This document shows, piece by piece, positions 1 through 5,879 of a DNA stretch of 14,601 bases. Made by a program: the position numbers and the translations under genes. Numbering within the stretch: position 1 is the first letter of the stretch; each line of letters begins with the position of its first letter. The notes under the pieces are model-generated. The model saw only the letters and a program-made list of their open reading frames with translations. It did not search any database and was not told the origin of the DNA. The stretch covers positions 1-14,601 of the forward strand of contig CANSDD010000034.1 of assembly GCA_947645535.1 (NCBI GenBank), in the 5' to 3' direction. The DNA comes from an uncultured Mycoplasmatota bacterium. GTDB lineage: Bacteria; Bacillota_I; Bacilli_A; RF39; UBA660.

Positions 1-83
1 GAAATAATTTCTATTCAATTATTGATTGAATGCATAGGTATGAGTCAAAATTCAGTAAATAACATTATTATAAAATAAATAAC

Positions 84-113
84 TTGATATCATTAATATC
101 AGGAATATTTAAT
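84..113 (+). promoter_or_regulatory. Candidate promoter of the small hydrophobic peptide gene
   Basis: TTGATA (84-89) and TTTAAT (108-113) are separated by 18 bp, a reasonable vegetative-type promoter. Transcription would start at about 119-121, within the leader repeat at 116-130. An inverted repeat TGATAT/ATATCA (85-90 and 96-101, 5-bp spacer) sits on the -35 box and spacer and could be an operator. The assignment rests on position and consensus only. Confidence 0.4.
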
Positions 114-114
114 C

Positions 115-144
115 ATTGAGTGCTTGCCAACTTTCACTTGAAAG
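115..144 (+). promoter_or_regulatory. Leader with SD-overlapping hairpin and 5'/3' inverted repeats
   Basis: Two structures are visible just before the peptide start. CTTTCA (131-136) and TGAAAG (139-144) form a perfect 6-bp hairpin with a 2-nt loop that covers the first bases of the AAAGGAGG ribosome binding site (141-148). The leader segment 116-130 is complementary to 301-315 downstream of the gene (14 of 15 positions pair, counting one wobble). Leader 115-125 is also perfectly complementary to 258-268. Mutually exclusive long-range 5'-3' pairing together with SD sequestration is the layout known from mRNAs of type I toxins such as Fst and Hok. Confidence 0.55.
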
Positions 145-155
145 GAGGCTATGAT

Positions 156-239
156 ATGTATAAGAAAGATTTTTTGATCATTTCTCTTGTTCTAATTATC
201 TTCTTACTAATAGCCTTACTTTTTACTTTTGTAATATAG
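156..239 (+). CDS. 27-residue hydrophobic peptide, candidate type I toxin
   Basis: The peptide begins MYKKDF and is then almost entirely I, L, V, F and A to its C-terminus, giving one membrane-spanning segment from about residue 6 to 27. AAAGGAGG (141-148) lies 7 nt before ATG 156. The ATG at 151 is too close to that site and leads only to a short out-of-frame stop. Small single-span peptides with a basic N-terminus are typical of membrane-acting type I toxins (Fst, TxpA and Ldr-like families), but this one lacks the charged C-terminal tail of Fst and I do not recognise a family by sequence. The leader hairpin, inverted repeats and converging antisense terminator around it support a toxin-antitoxin role. 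A membrane-signalling peptide is the alternative. Confidence 0.6.
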   Translation: MYKKDFLIISLVLIIFLLIALLFTFVI

Positions 240-252
240 TAATCTATAATAA

Positions 253-337
253 GAAAAAAGCACTCAATTTACCTTTGTAGATTAAGCGCTAACCATATCT
301 TTGGCGAACACTCAACATGGAAAGGTTAAGTATTCCC
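253..337 (-). ncRNA. Candidate antisense RNA antitoxin, about 85 nt
   Basis: Read on the minus strand, this stretch folds into two hairpins. Arms 325-334/307-316 form ten continuous pairs, and arms 282-290/259-267 form nine. The G:U wobbles in both become A:C mismatches on the plus strand, so the folding is designed for a minus-strand RNA. A TAAAAT -10 (344-349) would start it near 337; the matching -35 (TGAATA) is weak. The RNA would overlap the 3' part of the toxin transcript. Its hairpin repeats match the sense sequence of the toxin leader, so it complements the repeats that the leader uses for long-range pairing. This is inferred from structure; no expression data are available. Confidence 0.5.
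254..290 (-). terminator. Terminator of the antisense RNA
   Basis: On the minus strand, stem arms 282-290 and 259-267 (nine pairs including two G:U) are followed by a T run (258-254). It is a good intrinsic terminator in this direction only. Confidence 0.6.
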
Positions 338-349
338 TTTTTTATTTTA
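307..349 (+). terminator. Probable terminator of the peptide mRNA
   Basis: In the plus direction, arms 307-316 and 325-334 pair at 8 of 10 positions. They are followed by CCC and a T-rich run from 338. This hairpin is weaker than its minus-strand counterpart. The toxin mRNA would span about 120-345. Confidence 0.35.
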
Positions 350-381
350 TGCAAGTTTCCTTGACATATTCATAATAACAT

Positions 382-409
382 AAAAACACACTTTTATCAA
401 GTGTGTTTT
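382..409 (-). terminator. Terminator downstream of tRNA-Arg
   Basis: AAAACACACTT (383-393) and AAGTGTGTTTT (399-409) form a perfect 11-bp stem with a 5-nt loop. On the minus strand it ends in a T run, 37 nt after the tRNA 3' end. It could also stop transcripts coming from the left. Confidence 0.8.
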
Positions 410-445
410 GCTTAATACCCGAAAAGTTCGAGTTTCTTAACAATC

Positions 446-522
<77 letters not shown>

Positions 523-524
523 AT

Positions 525-544
525 ATTTGTTCAAACGAACAAAT
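525..544. repeat. Perfect palindrome between the tRNA and its promoter
   Basis: ATTTGTTC (525-532) and GAACAAAT (537-544) form an 8-bp inverted repeat with a 4-nt spacer. It lies 2 nt upstream of the mature tRNA 5' end and just inside the predicted transcription start. It could fold in the pre-tRNA leader next to the RNase P site, act as an operator, or end transcripts from gerM, although no T run follows. Confidence 0.6.
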
Positions 545-546
545 AA

Positions 547-575
547 ATTATACAACAAATTTCAGTATTATTCAA
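547..575 (-). promoter_or_regulatory. Vegetative promoter of tRNA-Arg
   Basis: On the minus strand TTGAAT (570-575) and TATAAT (547-552) have an exact 17-bp spacer. The predicted start is near 540. The -35 box overlaps the gerM stop codon (568-570). Confidence 0.75.
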
Positions 576-1542
576 TAGTTTTTATCACACTTTTATAAAT
601 TTCTTCACTATCTACAATAAAAGACACTTCTTTTACATCATAATTATCTCCTACTGATAAGCAAATTGTATAGATTACTTCTTCTAATATATTTTTTTCA
701 TCTATGTCGTTAAAAATATATGAATTAAACTCTAAATTTAATTGTTCCATAGCCTCTTCGGCGGCTAATAATTTAACATTTTGATTTAAAAAACTCATTA
801 AATTACTATGGTATAATGGAGCACTAGAAAGTTCATCAATAATAATATCAATCTTTTCCCTTTTATCATTCATATATTTGGTTACTGGGACATAAGAAAT
901 CTGACCATTATATTCATCTACATAATAAATTGTTACTTGATTGATATCTTTACTATCTTTTATATCATATTCTTTATTGATACCAAAATTTCGATCTAAT
1001 GTTGCTGGAAGTGTTATTTTAGATTTTGGAAGATAATTCACAATATCTCCTTCCATATAAATAATTACACTTTTTATATCAGAAATACTTGTTACTGTAT
1101 ATACGATTGCCTCTATAATATGTTCTTCTTCCTCTGCCTTTACATCTTCTAATAATTCTTTTGAAAAGTTAACTTTTAATAAACCATCCTCATATTTTAA
1201 ACTAATTATTTTAGTATCACTTGGTAAAACCGCAACAAATCCATTTGGGACTTTACTCTCACCTGCTCCATCTTTAATGAGCACTTCTAAAAGTTCCTTT
1301 GCTTCTGTTTCTATTGTATCTGGATTTGGTGTAGTAGCAACTTTTGTACGTGCAAGCATACCATTGTGATTATATAAATATATAGTATGAGTAATAGTTT
1401 CTTTATCAACATATTCTAACTGTGTTCCAACCTTATCTTTTAAGCTATATATATTTTCTTTGGGAATTAAATAAATCAAAAATAGTGCCATTAGTGCCGC
1501 CATTGATACTAAAAATTTTCGAATTGTGATTTTCTTTAACAT
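568..1542 (-). CDS. gerM: GerM-like sporulation/germination protein, two GerMN domains
   Basis: This is a 324-aa membrane-anchored protein with one N-terminal span (about residues 8-27). Two GerMN-type domains follow, at about 52-178 and 203-318. Each has the pattern of a strand with YLYN or YYVD, a helix with LL-x-x-L, and a later strand like LLKVNFS or LNLEFNS. In Bacillus subtilis GerM helps hold the SpoIIQ-SpoIIIAH channel together in the space between mother cell and forespore and affects germination. A SpoIIIAH homologue lies two genes upstream, which fits. B. subtilis GerM is a lipoprotein; here no lipobox cysteine is visible and the anchor is a membrane helix. ATG 1542 is chosen because GGTGGAG lies just before it; the in-frame ATG 16 codons upstream falls inside the promoter. 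Confidence 0.85.
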   Translation of the reverse strand: MLKKITIRKFLVSMAALMALFLIYLIPKENIYSLKDKVGTQLEYVDKETITHTIYLYNHNGMLARTKVATTPNPDTIETEAKELLEVLIKDGAGESKVPNGFVAVLPSDTKIISLKYEDGLLKVNFSKELLEDVKAEEEEHIIEAIVYTVTSISDIKSVIIYMEGDIVNYLPKSKITLPATLDRNFGINKEYDIKDSKDINQVTIYYVDEYNGQISYVPVTKYMNDKREKIDIIIDELSSAPLYHSNLMSFLNQNVKLLAAEEAMEQLNLEFNSYIFNDIDEKNILEEVIYTICLSVGDNYDVKEVSFIVDSEEIYKSVIKTIE

Positions 1543-1559
1543 ATCTCCACCTCTAACTA

Positions 1560-1588
1560 ATAGTATGAAAAAAACTGCAAAAGAATGC
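1560..1588 (-). promoter_or_regulatory. Sigma-E-like promoter of gerM
   Basis: On the minus strand GCATTCT (1582-1588) and CATACTAT (1560-1567) with a 14-bp spacer resemble the sigma-E consensus (KMATATT, CATAHAMT). Five of 7 and 7 of 8 positions match, as I recall the consensus. gerM of B. subtilis is a sigma-E gene. A T7 run (1568-1574) within the spacer, after a weak TGCA hairpin, may also end gerE transcripts. Confidence 0.5.
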
Positions 1589-1592
1589 AATT

Positions 1593-1799
1593 TTATAGTG
1601 AAATTTCACCAAGTTTTAATAGTTCTACTACAGCGTTCGCACGCCCTTTTACACCAAGCTTTTGCATCACATTGGAAACATGGTTTCTTACTGTTTTCTC
1701 ACTAATTCCTAATTTTTTTGCGATTTCTTCTGTTGCACAATTGATAATGAGTAACTCAAATACTTGCTTTTCTCTCTTAGTTAAAATACTATTTTTCAT
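1593..1799 (-). CDS. gerE: GerE, LuxR-type DNA-binding regulator of late mother-cell genes
   Basis: This 68-aa protein is essentially a lone LuxR/GerE helix-turn-helix domain with no receiver domain. It has LTKREKQVFELL (6-17), EEIAKKLGISEKTVRNH (24-40) and VMQKLGVKGRANAVVELL (44-61). The length and sequence closely match GerE of Bacillus (74 aa), which acts in the mother cell with sigma-K to switch on or off coat and cortex genes. GAGGG lies just before ATG 1799. It sits between spoIIIAH and gerM; in B. subtilis gerE and gerM are also near neighbours. A terminator precedes it and a sigma-K-like promoter drives it, so it is transcribed independently. Confidence 0.92.
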   Translation of the reverse strand: MKNSILTKREKQVFELLIINCATEEIAKKLGISEKTVRNHVSNVMQKLGVKGRANAVVELLKLGEISL

Positions 1800-1836
1800 C
1801 TTTCCCTCACTTTCTAAGCTTGTGAATATCTCATAT

Positions 1837-1863
1837 TATTTTATGCCCTATTTCCTTTTTGGT
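1837..1863 (-). promoter_or_regulatory. Sigma-K-like promoter of gerE
   Basis: On the minus strand AC (1863-1862), 16 bp, then CATAAAATA (1845-1837) matches the sigma-K pattern AC-N16/17-CATA-N3-TA. gerE in B. subtilis is transcribed by sigma-K. It lies in the 95-bp gap after the spoIIIAH terminator. Confidence 0.55.
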
Positions 1864-1880
1864 GATGGAATTGAAAGACG

Positions 1881-1904
1881 AAAAAAACCAAAATTTATTT
1901 TTGG
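1881..1904 (-). terminator. Terminator of spoIIIAH
   Basis: CCAAAA/TTTTGG arms (1899-1904 and 1888-1893) with a 5-nt loop are followed on the minus strand by seven Ts (1887-1881). The spoIIIAH stop codon lies in the loop. It separates spoIIIAH from gerE. Confidence 0.7.
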
Positions 1905-2413
1905 AATTTTACTGAAATATATTTTTTAGTTGTATATTCTTCTTGCACAACTCTCATGATTTCATTAGCAAGAGATGTATCATGTTTTTCACTTGATGCT
2001 ACAACTCTAATCTGATCATTATCTATTTTCACAAATGCTTCTAAATTAAATTTTTCCTTTATCTTTTTTTCTAATTTTTCTTCTTCTCCACGCGTCATAT
2101 TGAGTAACTTTAATTTTTCATAAGCCGCATTTTTCTCATCGCTAGTAGATTCTACACTTGTTAGAACAATTTGTAAATCTTCCATATCTTGCTTCATTTG
2201 TTCATCCGCTTCTACCCGAAGTGCAGTTAAAATTTCACTTTCTGTTATATCTACAGTAGGAGTATTATCTTCCACTTCATTCATAGTTGCTTTTGTATTA
2301 TCCTTTTTATTATTTGTTACTAATAATTCAGACGGCATAGTAATATAATAGACACTTAATACTAATATTAAACTGAAAAGTGTTAAAAACCAAAGACTTC
2401 TTTTATTTATCAT
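1895..2413 (-). CDS. spoIIIAH: SpoIIIAH-like sporulation channel protein
   Basis: This 172-aa protein has an N-terminal membrane span (residues 7-25, SLWFLTLFSLILVLSVYYIT), typical of SpoIIIAH. A low-complexity linker follows, then a charged helical stretch (about 57-121) and an alpha-beta C-terminal domain (123-170) resembling the YscJ/FliF-type ring-building fold. SpoIIIAH from the mother cell binds forespore SpoIIQ to form the intercellular channel. It is shorter than the B. subtilis protein (218 aa), mostly in the linker. AAAGGAGG precedes ATG 2413. It is usually the last gene of the eight-gene spoIIIA operon; here it stands alone between thrS and gerE with its own promoter and terminator. 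Either the rest of the operon lies elsewhere or this is an extra paralogue. Confidence 0.82.
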   Translation of the reverse strand: MINKRSLWFLTLFSLILVLSVYYITMPSELLVTNNKKDNTKATMNEVEDNTPTVDITESEILTALRVEADEQMKQDMEDLQIVLTSVESTSDEKNAAYEKLKLLNMTRGEEEKLEKKIKEKFNLEAFVKIDNDQIRVVASSEKHDTSLANEIMRVVQEEYTTKKYISVKFQK

Positions 2414-2442
2414 ATTTGTTCCTCCTTTAGTTGGTCTAATAA

Positions 2443-2470
2443 ACTATATGAAAGAGTTTTTAAAGTATGA
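2443..2470 (-). promoter_or_regulatory. Sigma-E-like promoter of spoIIIAH
   Basis: On the minus strand TCATACT (2464-2470), 13 bp, then CATATAGT (2443-2450) matches the sigma-E pattern at all but about two positions. The spoIIIA operon of B. subtilis is sigma-E dependent. Confidence 0.6.
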
Positions 2471-2475
2471 CAAAG

Positions 2476-2499
2476 AAAAAAGTGCTTTTCACACTTTTT
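2476..2499 (-). terminator. Terminator of thrS
   Basis: On the minus strand, immediately at the thrS stop, AAAAAGTG and CACTTTTTT form a stem of about 7 bp around a 7-nt loop, ending in a T run. Confidence 0.7.
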
Positions 2500-4261
2500 A
2501 TAATTCTTTTACTTTCTTACTAATTTTTTCTAATAACATATTTCTAAATTCATCTTTTGAAAGAGTTGTTGTTTCATTACTTCCATGTAATCTGTAACTA
2601 ACGAATCCTTCTTCTTTTTCCTTATCTCCCAATATTAAATTATATGGTATTTTACGAGTTTGACTTTCTCGCATACGATATCCTAGTTTTTCTTCTCTCG
2701 CATCTAGTTCTACTCTAATATTACATTCTTCTAAAAATACTTTTACCTCTTCAGCATATTCCAAATGATATTCATTATTTACTGGAATAATATTAACTTG
2801 AGTAGGAGCTAGCCAAACAGGAAGTACTCCTTTTGTTTCTTCTAAAATATAAGCCATAAAACGATCTAATGAGCCTAATATTGCTCTATGAAGAACGATT
2901 GGTGTCTTTTTACTTCCATCTTTATCTACATATTTTAAATCAAATTTAGCAGGTAAACAGAAATCTAATTGACAAGTTGATAATGTATATTCATTTCCAA
3001 TTGCTGGTTTTACATTGACATCTAATTTAGGTCCATAAAAGGCTGCTTCTCCAATTTCTTCTGTATATTTTATATTTAATTCATTTAAAACTTCACGAAG
3101 TCCATTTTCGGCTTTTTCCCACATTTCATCATCTTGATGATATTTTTCTTTATCTTCTGGATCTCTAAGTGATAATACACATCTATAATCAGTAATATCA
3201 AAATCTTTATAAGTTGCAAATATTAAATCTACTACATTTTTAAATTCTTGTTTCATTTGTTCTGGAGTAACAAATAAGTGGGCATCATTTTGGCAGAAAT
3301 GTCTCCCTCTTTCAATTCCTTTTAAAGCACCACTTGCTTCATAACGGAAATCATGAGCAATTTCTCCTATACGAATAGGTAAATCTCTATATGAATGAAG
3401 TTTATTGGCATATATCATCATATGATGAGGACAGTTCATAGGACGAAGTACAAATGATTCTCCTTCTACTTCCATAGCTGGAAACATATTATCTTTATAA
3501 TGCTCCCAATGACCTGATGTCTTATATAATTCTACATTTCCTACACAAGGTGTCATAACATGTAAATAGCCTAGCTTTCGCTCTTTTTCTTTAATGTAAT
3601 TTTCTAATTCTTGCCAAATGATATATCCATTTGGTAAGAACATAGGAAGTCCTCTCCCTACTAAATCATCTGTCATAAATAACTCTAACTCTTTTCCTAT
3701 TTTTCGATGATCTCTTAACTTTGCTTCCTCTAATAATTTTAAATGTTCTTCTAAATCTTCTTCATTATCAAAACAAATTCCATATATTCTTTGAAGCATT
3801 TTATTTTTGGCATCGCCTTTCCAGTATGCTCCACTAAATTTTAATAATTTAAAATGTTTTAATTCTTTTACTGTTTCAACGTGTGGTCCACGACAAAGGT
3901 CAGTAAAATCTCCTTGGGTATAACAAGAAATTGGTGCTTCTTCTTCATCCATTCTAGATATTAAATCCATTTTATATGGATCATCATGAAACATTTCCAT
4001 TGCTTCTTTTTTAGAGATTTCATGACGTACAATTCGCTTTCCATCTTTGGATAATTTTTTCATTTCTTTTTCTAATCTAGGCAAATCTTCTTCTGTAATG
4101 ACTTCATCATCTAAATCAATATCATAATAAAAGCCCTCTTCAATCACTGGTCCTACCCAGAATTTTGCATTTGGATATAAATGTTTTACAGCTTGCGCTA
4201 AAAGATGCGCACAACTATGATTTAACTTACTTAATCTTTCATCTTCTTTAATATTTCTCAT
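2498..4261 (-). CDS. thrS: Threonyl-tRNA synthetase lacking the TGS domain
   Basis: This class II synthetase (587 aa) charges tRNA-Thr in the cytoplasm. The N-terminal editing domain shows H15-x3-H19, C123 and H127. The catalytic core has R306 of motif 2 (FRYEASG), candidate zinc ligands C277 (RPMNCP), H328 (NDAHLF) and H458 (LHRAILGS), and the motif 3 segment GSLDRF. The anticodon-binding domain covers about 485-580. Family members are usually about 640 aa with a TGS domain of about 60 residues in front; here the protein begins directly at the editing domain. The start is fixed by the ATGA overlap with the preceding gene and GAGG about 9 nt upstream, so an upstream extension is not possible in this frame. 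It is expressed from the T-box transcript. Confidence 0.95.
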   Translation of the reverse strand: MRNIKEDERLSKLNHSCAHLLAQAVKHLYPNAKFWVGPVIEEGFYYDIDLDDEVITEEDLPRLEKEMKKLSKDGKRIVRHEISKKEAMEMFHDDPYKMDLISRMDEEEAPISCYTQGDFTDLCRGPHVETVKELKHFKLLKFSGAYWKGDAKNKMLQRIYGICFDNEEDLEEHLKLLEEAKLRDHRKIGKELELFMTDDLVGRGLPMFLPNGYIIWQELENYIKEKERKLGYLHVMTPCVGNVELYKTSGHWEHYKDNMFPAMEVEGESFVLRPMNCPHHMMIYANKLHSYRDLPIRIGEIAHDFRYEASGALKGIERGRHFCQNDAHLFVTPEQMKQEFKNVVDLIFATYKDFDITDYRCVLSLRDPEDKEKYHQDDEMWEKAENGLREVLNELNIKYTEEIGEAAFYGPKLDVNVKPAIGNEYTLSTCQLDFCLPAKFDLKYVDKDGSKKTPIVLHRAILGSLDRFMAYILEETKGVLPVWLAPTQVNIIPVNNEYHLEYAEEVKVFLEECNIRVELDAREEKLGYRMRESQTRKIPYNLILGDKEKEEGFVSYRLHGSNETTTLSKDEFRNMLLEKISKKVKEL

Positions 4262-4683
4262 TTAAATTTCCTCTTTTCTATTTGTTTTGATTTTATATCT
4301 TCTTCATTGTCATATTCTTTTAATATTTCATCTAATTTATCTTTGGCAACTAATTGAATAATACTACTATTAGCTTCTAACATAAGTCTCCATATATCAG
4401 AAATTGAACATATTGAAAAAAAATCATCTAAAAATTCTAATGTAATTGATCCATCATAAGCGATTAGTTTCTTTGTTAACATTTCACATTCTAACTCTAA
4501 AAAACAAGTATCAGTTTCTTTATGTATCATACGATATAATTCTATCATGCTCAGTTTCACAAATTCATGATGAATTTTAGAACTAATAGATTTATAAAAT
4601 TCTTTTTTTTCTTCTTCTCTTTTTTGGCTTGCAATCACGCGTAGTGCTTTTATAGGTAAATCAGATGTTATAACAAAATTCAT
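4258..4683 (-). CDS. Unknown 141-aa protein in the thrS T-box operon
   Basis: I do not recognise this protein. It begins MNFVITSDLPIKALRVIA and continues as a helical, charged sequence with a leucine/isoleucine-rich centre and a lysine-rich tail. There is no signal peptide, membrane span or TGS-like fold. ATG 4683 is chosen because GGAGGAG stands 5-8 nt upstream; the longer frame would start inside the T-box terminator hairpin. It is the first gene after the T-box and overlaps thrS by 4 bp (ATGA), so both respond to uncharged tRNA-Thr and are translationally coupled. B. subtilis has ytxC between dnaI and thrS, but this gene is half that length, lies after the T-box, and shows no similarity that I can see. 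Confidence 0.75.
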   Translation of the reverse strand: MNFVITSDLPIKALRVIASQKREEEKKEFYKSISSKIHHEFVKLSMIELYRMIHKETDTCFLELECEMLTKKLIAYDGSITLEFLDDFFSICSISDIWRLMLEANSSIIQLVAKDKLDEILKEYDNEEDIKSKQIEKRKFK

Positions 4684-4702
4684 ATTATCTCCTCCAAAAA
4701 GT

Positions 4703-4907
4703 AAAAAACTCCTTGCATATTGCAAGGAGCGATAAAACGCGGTACCATCCTATTTTGTACTCTTTTTAAATAACGGTATTCTCCGGTAATCCCTTTCAGG
4801 TACTGTTCATAGGTAGTAACATTTTTGCATTTCTACTTGGCTTACACCTTCCCAAGTTCGCTTTTTAAGAAATAGACAAAAAGTCGTGTCCTAATCAAAA
4901 CATTTAT
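4703..4907 (-). promoter_or_regulatory. T-box riboswitch (threonine), controlling the 141-aa gene and thrS
   Basis: The minus-strand leader has the hallmark T-box sequence AGGATGGTACCGCG (4751-4738), the bulge that pairs with the tRNA acceptor end. It is followed by an intrinsic terminator: arms 4721-4729/4709-4717 with a 3-nt loop and six Ts (4708-4703). Upstream, a stem CTTGG/CCAAG caps the distal part of Stem I. A threonine specifier is likely in the segment TTACTACC (4819-4812), as ACC or ACT. Uncharged tRNA-Thr would stabilise the antiterminator and allow read-through. The location before thrS gives the amino acid; the exact specifier position is my inference. Confidence 0.92.
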
Positions 4908-4913
4908 GTTTCT

Positions 4914-4941
4914 ATTTTATCACAGTTTCTTTATTTGTCAA
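4914..4941 (-). promoter_or_regulatory. Promoter of the T-box/thrS operon
   Basis: On the minus strand TTGACA (4936-4941), a 16-bp spacer and TAAAAT (4914-4919) predict a start near 4907. It begins 5 bp after the dnaI stop, so thrS is independent of dnaB-dnaI apart from read-through. Confidence 0.75.
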
Positions 4942-4946
4942 GGTAT

Positions 4947-5879
4947 TTATTTTCTTCTATTCATACTAACCATTTCAATTTGATCCGTTAACTGTTCAAT
5001 TCTAGAAATAATTCTAGTTGCCTTTACTTCATTAGTCTTATTTTTACTACAACTAAAATGTTCTTCTAATAATTTTAAATCTAAGTTAGAAGTAAAAAAA
5101 GTTGGTAATTTTTGTTCCATCCGATATTGAACAAGTGGACAAAATATCTCATCTCTTCCCCACTCAGTTGTAACTTCTGCGCCTATATCATCAATCAGTA
5201 ATAACGGTGCTTTTCTCACCTTTTCATATTTTTCCATGAATTCTGCTTTATTTTTATAATCATTTCCAACAGAAAACTTTAAACTTCTTAAAAAATCTGG
5301 CCAAAAGACAATTACACTTTTTACATCCTTTTTCGCTAGTTCATTAAATAAAGCAGAAATAAAATAACTTTTTCCTACTCCAAAATTTCCATATAAATAT
5401 AATCCTTTTTGATATGGATTTTTTTCATAACTTTTAATAAAATTTTGAATCCATTTAATTGCAGAATGACGATTCTTATCTTTTACATCTATCTCTTTCA
5501 TTGACGTTTTTTTAAGTTCTTCTGATCCTTCAAATATTGTTATATTATTTAAATATTTAGAATTTTCTTCTATTTTTTTTCGGTATCTACACATTTGATA
5601 TTCGAAATTCAAGCCTCTATCTCTTACACATGGAAGATAAGCATATCCAGATAATGTATTTTGACATTCCAATAAACTTTTACAATACTTACAATGTTCA
5701 TATTCTTTTGCACAATCTTCTAACCTAGAAGTATATTTCATTAATTCTTTTTTAGGATAATTTAATTTACTGACTAATTCATAAAAATTTTCATTTTTTA
5801 ATGCTTCTTCATAATTTTTTTCTAAAGTTTCTACTACATCTTTCATATTATATCCTATTTCTTCTAACATATTTTTCAT
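4947..5879 (-). CDS. dnaI: Primosomal helicase loader DnaI
   Basis: This AAA+ ATPase (310 aa; B. subtilis DnaI has 311) loads the replicative helicase at the origin and restarting forks with DnaB and DnaD. The N-terminal part holds a cysteine cluster (C56, C63, C66, C72, C84, C97) that matches the zinc-binding helicase-interaction domain. The ATPase part has Walker A GNFGVGKS (164-171), Walker B LLLIDDIG (226-233), sensor I TSN (263-265) and candidate arginine-finger residues R289 and R293. Its start overlaps the dnaB stop by 4 bp, so the two are translationally coupled. The dnaB-dnaI-thrS order is the same as in B. subtilis. Confidence 0.94.
   Translation of the reverse strand: MKNMLEEIGYNMKDVVETLEKNYEEALKNENFYELVSKLNYPKKELMKYTSRLEDCAKEYEHCKYCKSLLECQNTLSGYAYLPCVRDRGLNFEYQMCRYRKKIEENSKYLNNITIFEGSEELKKTSMKEIDVKDKNRHSAIKWIQNFIKSYEKNPYQKGLYLYGNFGVGKSYFISALFNELAKKDVKSVIVFWPDFLRSLKFSVGNDYKNKAEFMEKYEKVRKAPLLLIDDIGAEVTTEWGRDEIFCPLVQYRMEQKLPTFFTSNLDLKLLEEHFSCSKNKTNEVKATRIISRIEQLTDQIEMVSMNRRK

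Noticed and set aside
1..78. Plus-strand frame open from the window edge to TAA at 76-78, possibly the C-terminal end of a gene
   Set aside because: Only 25 codons, no recognisable motif; an open stretch of this length is not rare by chance in AT-rich DNA.
361..389. TTGACA on the plus strand (361-366) as a promoter
   Set aside because: No acceptable -10 at 16-18 bp, and it would run into the tRNA from the antisense side.
1585..1929. Long plus-strand frame across gerE
   Set aside because: Antisense shadow of gerE and spoIIIAH sequence; no ribosome binding site or domain.
4684..4725. Upstream extension of the 141-aa gene to an ATG at 4725
   Set aside because: The extra codons lie in the T-box terminator hairpin and have no ribosome binding site; ATG 4683 has a strong one.
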